This document shows positions 56,389 to 64,000 of a stretch of DNA of 64,000 bases, in pieces (positions within the stretch are counted from its first letter, which is position 1; the number at the start of each line of letters is the position of its first letter). Position numbers and translations under genes: made by a program. Below the pieces are notes generated by a model, which saw only the letters and a list, made by a program, of their open reading frames with translations, made no database searches and had not been told where the DNA came from. Origin of the DNA: Allacma fusca. Its lineage: Eukaryota > Arthropoda > Collembola > Symphypleona > Sminthuridae. Where the stretch lies: NCBI GenBank assembly GCA_947179485.1, contig OX359249.1, positions 52,773,402-52,837,401 on the forward strand, in the 5' to 3' direction.

Positions 56389-58383
56389 TAACGTAGCAAA
56401 TTTTGGGTCGACTTTTAAAATTGAATTTTAGCGCCCAAAGTAAACCTAAGAGTCAAAAATATGACAATGCAAAAATTGCATATAGCTGATGACCAGTTTT
56501 ACAGCTTATTAACTGTAGTGTTTTTAGCAGTTTTAATGTTTGTGTGACACATTTTTGCAAAAATATGTTTTCACTCTAACTGATTAGGCATTTGTGCAAA
56601 CGAATTCTTACACCAAAAAAAATAATAAATTACTATATTGTCCATGAAGTTGTTTATTTCAACTAGCGACATACTGCGTTGTGATTTAGTATGCAAAATT
56701 AGTAGATCCATAGCTAAAGCTACAGATTGAAAAAATTGGAGTGAATATAGCAAAAATGCCTGCCTTAGTCTGAATATACCCAAAGTACCATAGGTGCAAA
56801 AAATGCCATCACATGAAAATGCCAGGGCATTTTGTGTAGGCATAAACCCGAAAATGTCAAGTAATTTTCAATTGTGCAAATGCATATTGTACACCTATGT
56901 ACAGTGTGTACAACATCCATAATTAGCACCCCATACAAATATATTCAAATTTTCTCTGAAGGTATTCCCTCCTGCAATTTTGTTGAAGGATATATAAATG
57001 TGTATACGTTAAAACTGGAATTTACTTGAAATTGTAAAAATACAAACATCGACTTTCAAAAACTGAAGATCCTTATGGGATTTAACATTGACTTGTTTTG
57101 AAAAGACAGGTCCCCCACCTGTGGTATCGTTTTAAATTTTGAAACTTTGGTGACGTGTCCTAAGAGAACGGGACACAAAGCACTCGAGTTACATGAGTTT
57201 TGAAACATACTAGGTGAGTACTAAAACATGTGCTATGCCTTTTTTGAATCGGCTTGTACCATCCCAAAATCTTACCTTGTAAGATTCCTTAAATTTACAG
57301 CCCAAAATCAATTCCCGGACAATCATGAATTACTCAGCAGGGAGAACAGAAATATTGTGATTTTCAGTATAGTCATGTATGTATATGGTTGTACGACTGT
57401 AAGCCTTGTTGAAATTTTCCAACCCGAGGTAATTTTGGACTAGGATTTTGAAATTCCGGTCGCTATTATTTTTTAGTGTTTAAAGTAATTAAGCATTTTT
57501 TAATGACATTCTATTAACATCATTTTAGGCGACATCAAGATCAAAATGAATTGTTTTTCGAATTTCACTAAATGATGAATTTCAATAACCCACCAAAATT
57601 GTGACTAGGATTACAAAATTTGGGTTGGCATTATTTTAGCTTTTAGAGCACGTATAAGTAACTTTCAGAGGGGAATCGTATAGAGATATAGCATCTCATT
57701 CAACAGTTATAGAGATTTTGTGAGAATCTCAAAAATCAGTTTTTTTCAAATGTTTGAACAGCAGTTGGAAAGGTTTGGAAATTAAATCTACTCAAACCTC
57801 AAACACTTCATGACTCAAGAGAATTTGTCCTGAGTGGGTTGTCTCACGTGAATCCTTCTAGATTCTAAAGGAGAATGAGGGGAAAGAGCGCGTGAAAACT
57901 TGCAAAAGAAAAGCTTTCTGTCTCGACAATTTTACGGAGGGAGAAAGTGCGTTCTTTTTTCGGATTATTATTGTTATTCATCCGTATAAAATGTTTCCTT
58001 GCCTAATAGCATGGACTAAGTTTTGATCCTAGATGAGATATTCAATTGGGATCTACAAAGAATCGCTGGAGATCCCGGGTAGAATAAACTATAAAATCAG
58101 AATTTAATTTAATAATTATCTGCACAATTATTCTGTTATCCAAGATGTCATCTTTGAATATAATTTATTATAGATCAAAAATACATCTAAGTTTTGTCTC
58201 AGAATTGAGAACCAGTAACGTTATAGAGTTGAACAAGAAAATGAGAAATAACTAAAGCAAAAAGGAAGTCCCATGGAACAACGTGAGCTTTCATGTAGGA
58301 AAATCGAAAAAAAATAGTAATTAATAAAAAAATATATTGAATCTAACACAATAGTAATTTATTATTATTAAACACTTGACATA
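56389..58383. other. intergenic, no gene seen
   Basis: About 56720-56850 is a fragment of ATGCC-word DNA (ATTGGAGTGAATATAGCAAA, then CAGGGCATTTTGTG) shared with 18530-18640. The rest is AT-rich with no recognisable protein or element ends. Confidence 0.5.
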
Positions 58384-58625
58384 TTAGTTTTGATATTTAT
58401 TTTGAGCCAGTATTTCAAGGAACAGATTTTGCTGCTCCAGCTGCTGTTGCTGTAATTGCATCTGTTCCTTCTAAAGATCCAGCTGTTTAGCAGATCATTC
58501 GTCACGTTTTTTGTCTTCTTCATATAACCTTCTTTCCTTTTCTTCTAATGCAGTCCGCCTTTTATCTATTTTCTACGCTCTCCTTGACTTCCATTCGGAT
58601 CAGGAAGAGAATAAAAATAAACAAA
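58384..58625 (-). pseudogene. coiled-coil C-terminus of a Myb/SANT-like protein, relic
   Basis: Minus strand. The run includes RRTALEEKERRLYEEDKKRD, then QLDL and KEQMQLQQQQLEQQNLFLEI followed by LAQNKYQN and a stop. Three in-frame stops interrupt it (before IKRRTALEE, after RDE, and after QLDL). Short charged coiled coils with this ending are typical of the Myb/SANT-like partner protein of Harbinger transposons and their host derivatives. That assignment is inference from composition. Confidence 0.45.
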
Positions 58626-58657
58626 TAACTGGCCACAAAAAGCTATTATAACCTATA

Positions 58658-58945
58658 CAGGGGTCCGATTTTTGTAAATCTCCCTGGAAGATTTTTTTCA
58701 TTTTCCCTGCTGGTCATGATTTCCCTGTTAGAAGCAAGTTTAAAACTCCCTGTTGAAAAAATAATTTTCGTGAAACACCCCAGGTCAACAAATTTGAAAA
58801 TCCCTGCTGACAAAAAATCATTTTCGTAAATCACCTCAACAATTGCGAAAATCCCTGTTGGCAATCCCGTTTGAAAATTTCCCTGCTGAAAATGTTTTTT
58901 CCCTGGGAAGATTCTTCCCGTCTTCCCACATAAATCCGACCCCTG
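58658..58945. mobile_element. non-autonomous hAT, TCCCTGTTGG-word family, copy 2
   Basis: Starts CAGGGGTCCGATTTTTGTAA, ends ATAAATCCGACCCCTG. Exact 8 bp duplication AACCTATA at 58650-58657 and 58946-58953. The interior is repeated TCCCTGTTGGC-AAAA and GAAAATCCCTGC words, plus the palindrome GGGAAGATTCTTCCC. At 288 bp it is the shortest element of this kind here, and it looks young. Confidence 0.94.
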
Positions 58946-58953
58946 AACCTATA

Positions 58954-59597
58954 GAATGTTTAGTTGTAAATGTGTTTACCAGCGATAATTTTTTGTGGAG
59001 CAGATTAATGAGCCTAATAAGCTTCACGTATTTCTTCCAGAAGAGGTTTTTGTAGGCTGGCTTGTCAGAATCTGCATCTCTATTGTTGCCCGTTTTAAAG
59101 ACTTCTTTCCATGAAAAATCCATGAATTCCATTTACTTGCGTAATGTTTGCGATTTATGGCCTTCTGGCTAGTGGCTAGCCGATCCTTAAGTGTCCTGGC
59201 AGAAGCTCGTTGTCTGGAATACTTTGACAGCTTCCTTCCATTGACTATCCCCGTATTGCCAAGGATTTAGATTTGAGTGTCTTTAGTAGCAAAACGTCCC
59301 TTGTCACCTTAAATGTAAAACGTTTCTTGCGCTGTATAGCTATTTATAGTAATTAATTGGAATTAGTAATGCAAATTCCACACAGAAATCTTAACTTCTG
59401 TAAGGACGCAGCTGTGTTTACCGAATAAAATATGGAAACTGACGTCACTTTCAATTTTTATGCTCTATAAGTTTTATAAGTGATTTCCGACACAATCTCA
59501 CAAATAATAATAATAATATATTTATTCGGTCGATTTCTTGGCCTGTGCCCTTACAACCAATCTCACAAATAACTACGCTTGCCGTCTTATTTTCATA
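58954..59597. other. intergenic, no gene seen
   Basis: Contains the TGACGTCACTTTCAATTTTT segment with ATGCTCTATAAGTT (about 59440-59475) that also occurs near 5570-5600. No gene. Confidence 0.45.
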
Positions 59598-59599
59598 TA

Positions 59600-60816
59600 C
59601 AGTGCACTCTCTCTATAAGAGCCCCCTAAAAGCACTTCACAAGCGCTCTTACAACGGTATGCTCTTATAAGGAATATGTATCTAAATACATCACAATACT
59701 GGCTATACATAGCAGGGACGGGAATTCGAATTCAAATCGGAATTATATTCAAAAAATTCGGGTATCCGAATCGATATTGGAATCGTAAAAAAATTCATTA
59801 AGGTATTTGTATCCAAAATCGGATTCGAATAAAAACAAGAGTATTCGAATCGGTATTCGAATATTTTTTTATGAATTCCGATTCCAATAAATAGTCAATT
59901 TCATTGGGGTTTATACTGCCACGTGCGAGAAAATGTTCATAGGAAGCATTTTTAAAAGCCGCACACATAATATTATAAAATCCAAAGACAAAGTAACAAA
60001 CGTTTGGCAAAGGAAAAGTATATATTTAGCTTAGAAACGCTTAATGCGTTATGTATCGCTTATGTTTTTGCGATTAAATTGTTCCGTTGAATAAATTCCC
60101 ATTTTTTATAAGAATATCCGAAAAGTATTTGAATCGGAATCCAAATTCCGGAAGTATTCAAATATATTAGAATCCGTATCATAATTCAAATTTTTAAGTA
60201 CTAAAATAAGTAATTAAAATTGAAATCGAAATTAGAAAGTATTCGAATCCGAATTTAAATCCGTATGTTTCCGATATCCCGTCCCTGATACATAGTGCGC
60301 TAAATAAGACATCACTAAACAATACACAAGATTCCAGGGTAACCAATTTTTATTTGTAAATAGTCTGTTATTATACTATTAAGTTTTGGTTGGAATGAAA
60401 TAGTAATTTGGGTATGTAGAGAAATCTTTGCAATATTTTTGCCTACAATATTTTTATTTGCATCCAAAGAATCGATTAATGCAGGTTCATATGAATCTTT
60501 ACAAATGAGCCTCTTTTGCTATACATATGAGGTTGCGTATATTACGCCGTCGCCACCTATTCCACAACACTGTAGACATTGGCACTCTTGGTGTTTTTGT
60601 GCAAACGTTTCGTAATCGTTTATGCCTGCTCATATGCTCTTATAAAGGATTTTTTAACGGGAGGAAGTAAAATGCCAGCTCTTACATCGAAAATGCTCTT
60701 ATAAACGGTGCTCTTATAGGGAATAATTACAGCACCACAATCCCATTGGGGGGACCTGGGAGTGCTCTTATACAGAACCCGCTCATACGGAGGCCTCTTA
60801 AAGCGAAAGTATCATG
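59600..60816. mobile_element. pogo/Tigger-like element with CTCTTATAA words, carrying a nested hAT
   Basis: Flanked by TA (59598-59599 and 60817-60818). The left end CAGTGCACTCTCTCTATAAG pairs imperfectly with the inverted right end CATGATACTTTCGCTTTAAG. GCTCTTATAA words fill both sides (59620-59680 and 60635-60790). A 575 bp hAT (59713-60287) sits in its left part. No transposase frame was recognised. Confidence 0.7.
59713..60287. mobile_element. non-autonomous hAT with GAATTCGAAT words, nested in pogo-like element
   Basis: Starts CAGGGACGGGAATTCGAATT and ends TTCCGATATCCCGTCCCTG. Exact 8 bp duplication ATACATAG at 59705-59712 and 60288-60295. Both arms are runs of TTCGAATC, GGAATTCG and GTATTCGAA words containing the palindromes GAATTC and TTCGAA. 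The middle is ordinary AT-rich DNA. Confidence 0.94.
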
Positions 60817-60818
60817 TA

Positions 60819-63145
60819 CAATAAGAAAAATATAGAATGATTATGTTGTAGAACAAACTTCCACCAACACTCCGAGGCCTTGACAATGTAAACTTCTGCA
60901 AAAATGGAGTGGAACTTCTTCTTCTTGAGTGGATAATTCTAAACAGGAAATAATTGTTATATGCGAGTACTTGACTTTATAAGTCTATCACGCTTATAAC
61001 CTTAAATTAGTTTTTATTTGATCTATTGTCCATTATTGCAAACCATTGATTCAGTTCGATGAATAATTTTCACAATTCGAACTAATTAACTGAAATCAAA
61101 TCAAGTGAGGACTTTCGCAGAGAACATTCTGAATATGTTCTCTCCGAAAACCAAGAAAATGAAACAATTTCTGAACATTTTGAGAAACTCAGTAAACAAT
61201 CGTTGCAACAAGTGTAATTGAAGCAATTAATCAACAAATTGCACACATGCAAATGACTCCATTCGTAAACCGGTCAAGTTTTACACAGTTGATGGAGTCA
61301 ATAGTTGCATCACTATTGAGCGATTGTTGTATTTGAAGCTTTCCAAAAAACGCCGAAAACCTAGACTTTAGTCATAAACTGCTGAAAGAATCATAGCGTT
61401 TTCCATAGTACAAGTATTCAAGAACTTCCAAGATTTTTGTTCCTATGCTGGCGTCCCCCTATGATTATTGGTACATCAAATAGTACTTAGAGCCGCTATC
61501 CGCGATGCAATTGATGCTAAAACTCGATTTCATTGCTCTTCCCAAGTGTTTTGAAAAAAACTTCAACAGTGATTAATCTGCTTATTTTGGTCAGTGGTGC
61601 CACTTTCCTTTCGGGAGTTTTTCATGCTAGACGAGTTTTTAAAATATCTTTGCTTCGGTAATAACGTGCGATGTTCCCTTTGTATTCGTTATAACGACCG
61701 ACAAAAAATAATCCTTATTGTTCGTATGGTGAACTGAACGAAGGAACACGGCATAATCAAAAACGACGGCCAACGTAACAAATATGGATATCGTCAAGTA
61801 CTTTCGGAAACCTTTTAAATATGGATTTTTCTCCTAGGTGTTGACACTCTTGCTGCTTTCAAGAATCGGAGGCAGGAGAGAATAAACGGCCTAAAGCGGA
61901 AGACCTGTGCATCGTCTTGTTTTGATTCCCGCGACTTAAATTGATACTTACAAATTGTTTGTTTTTGTGAACCGAAATCCCTACCTCGTATCTCATTTGT
62001 TGAAGAAGTTACTCGACGGGTGCGATGTCATGTTGCCTCCCTCCACATCTTCCATGTTGGCATCCCTGTGTAACGATGTAACCAGCGCTGCAGACGTCGT
62101 TGTCTGCAACCGAGACTTTATTCCGCCCCCACGATACCCATAAGACTAAGGATGTGTTGAGTTCCGACTATTGATCGACCTGAAAACATGTGATCCCTCC
62201 CGAGGATCTTTTGGAGTAATATTTTGAGTAGGAGACGCCCACTCACCCCACGTGGGTCGTATAATAATACAGCTACGCTTTAAACGGGTTTACTGTTTAG
62301 AACCGGCTACTGCATGTGTAAACAAATCGAAATCAATAAGCACTAGATAATGTGCACAAAAGTATGTTGAGTATATTATAAATAGTATCGCTTACACTCA
62401 AAACTGATATTTCTGTTCAATAATTTCTTAGTTTGACATTTTGACTTGCAAACAATATAAAGTTTCTAACCAGTATTAACGCACTACATGCTATATACCT
62501 TCCACATATGAGTTTCAATTCTTAAATAATACAATAATTAACCCTCATGTTTTTCCTACCTAAAATTTTACAACACTAAAAATATTGATAATAATAATAA
62601 TTAATTTCCCTTCTTCTGTTTTAATTGCAGTAGCTTAACTTTGGTACTGTGGATTCTATTCAATTGTATGAACTATTGTCACAAATGAACCTGAAACCTA
62701 ACTTCTAAGAACAAATCCACTCTCTGTTCAGCTTTCCAACCGAGCACTGCTTAGCTCAGTAGCTCATTGTCAGTGTATATCATTGATTGAGGCACAAATT
62801 AACTTTTTTAAACGTTCTTCTATATACGTTATTCTATCGGAACAAATCTTCTGGCCCTCGGAATTTTTCTGCATAAGTTATTTAAACACGTGTGATACAA
62901 ACCTAGAAATATTGCAATCATCCTGCTGCACTTTGTCATTTATACACACGTCATCATAGAGTAGTCTGTTTGGTCCCATGTTTACCATTGAAAATAATTA
63001 TATTGGTTAGGTGAAATGACTGAATTGTCAATATTACTACTATTATTAATTTATAAAATGCCAGATTAGCAAATGTACTTCTATGAAAATTCAATTAATG
63101 GTGAATGCACTGTAGTAGTCCGCAGAGATCTGTAAAACATACTTG
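60819..63145. other. intergenic, no gene seen
   Basis: A short protein-like run near 61105-61215 (EHSEYVLSENQENETISEHF) and an isolated 62-codon frame at 61955-62143 have no recognisable domain or splice context. Otherwise AT-rich. Confidence 0.45.
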
Positions 63146-63149
63146 CAGC

Positions 63150-64000
63150 CGTGCAGTTCATAAAGTGGTGAACTGAACTGATCTAGTCCTTATTTTCAGT
63201 GTTTTTGAATGAACTTGAACGAACTAGTTAAATGCAAAATATTGCAAAATTATGATTGAATGAATTTGAATTGAACTCAGCAGAACTTATTATGAATGTG
63301 AACGAACGTTCATCGTACGTTTAAGTAACACAAACTGAACTGAGTTGAACTTAAGAGTCCAGGTTTGAATATAAAAACTTGTATATTCGTGAACGCAACA
63401 CGAATATTAACTATGTGTCTATAAGCTGCATGACCATATATGTATTTTATAGTTATAATCTCAAAAGCTAGCACGCTGGCTTTTGACTATTAATTTGAGT
63501 GACATTAAATTACAAATCAAAAAAATAGTTACTTACAAGCAAGCTGGTTTCTTATATGTATTTAATAACGCATTTATTTGGCACATTTTGGGCGAAATCG
63601 TATGAATTAAAACGCGCAATAATTGCAAGCATATTTACATGATTTATTAACTTGTTTACCAGAAAGCTCAAAATTAATACTGATTCAAAACTCCGATGTT
63701 TTGAAAGCAGTTATTTAATCAGTCATTTAGCCAAAAATAGTTTTTTATTCAAAGTTCAAAGTCAGTTGTAAAAATCAAACTAAATGTCACGTAAATATAT
63801 GATAAATTGCTTAAACTAATTGGCTCGCTAATGACAGATTAAGCTAACTGAACTGAACGACCGAAAAGTATATATAATGAATTGAATTGAACTTTGAAAA
63901 AATACTGCAAGGGTGAACCGAACTGAACGTAACGACTGGAAAGTACGCAGTGAATTGAACTGAACTACGACAGGCTTTCTACAACGGGAACTGAACTGAA
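63150..64000. repeat. word-repeat element (GAACTGAAC words), runs off the window
   Basis: Starts near CAGCCGTGCAGTTCATAAAG and continues as GAACTGAAC, TTGAACGAAC and GTTCA words at 63165-63370. A gap of ordinary AT-rich DNA follows, then the words resume at 63845-64000. The arrangement of word arms around a plain centre matches the hAT-type elements above. The right end lies beyond the window, so ends and target duplication cannot be tested. Confidence 0.6.

Noticed and set aside
61105-62143. Short protein-like runs (EHSEYVLSENQENETISEHF and a 62-codon frame)
   Set aside because: Isolated, with no splice context or recognisable domain; left unassigned.
1-64000. tRNA, rRNA, SINE with A/B boxes, Helitron ends, telomeric repeat
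   Set aside because: No cloverleaf-like segment, GGTTCRANYCC box, CTRR hairpin end or telomere array was recognised by eye. A tRNA scan and repeat search would be needed to exclude degraded copies.

Overview
This is a piece of an animal nuclear genome, most likely an arthropod. It is AT-rich, its genes are spliced with GT-AG introns, and between the genes it is dominated by decayed mobile DNA. The order cannot be fixed from the sequence. Two host genes are certain. A plus-strand cyclin-G-associated kinase/auxilin homologue (GAK, 30998-37084, ten coding exons, 797 codons) uncoats clathrin vesicles. A minus-strand RBBP6/SNAMA homologue (47647-40339, four coding exons, 1853 codons) is a nuclear RING ubiquitin ligase tied to mRNA 3'-end processing. 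In both, every splice phase closes and the summed coding length divides by three. They share no pathway and read toward each other across about 3.2 kb.

Layout. 1-6.8 kb: hAT elements, word-repeat DNA and a 22 x 39 bp minisatellite. 6814-18135: one Polinton/Maverick fossil of about 11.3 kb with long terminal inverted repeats and an exact 6 bp target duplication (GCAACC). It holds remnants of protein-primed DNA polymerase, packaging ATPase, integrase, major capsid, penton and a small basic capsid-associated protein, and a hAT sits inside its left half. 18.1-30.3 kb: inverted-repeat elements, a LINE endonuclease fragment, a LINE ORF2 tail, tandem repeats, an unassigned open frame and word-repeat elements. 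31-37.1 kb: GAK, whose last large intron carries several transposons. 37.1-40.3 kb: mostly a pogo-like element. 40.3-47.7 kb: RBBP6, with a solo-LTR-like block directly upstream in the same orientation. 48.7-64 kb: more hATs (one nested four bases inside another), pogo-like elements, palindromic tandem repeats and the start of another word array that runs off the window.

The most striking pattern is a recurring type of non-autonomous hAT-like element. Each has short inverted ends and an 8 bp target duplication, and much of the inside is a degenerate run of one short, usually self-complementary word (GTAC, TCGA, GAATTC, CTAG and so on). Different families use different words. I found exact or near-exact target duplications for nine such insertions, which also date several nestings. 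The GAK homologue is unusual too: it goes straight from kinase to disordered clathrin-binding tail to J domain, lacks the PTEN/C2 region, and reads HWD in place of the HRD motif.
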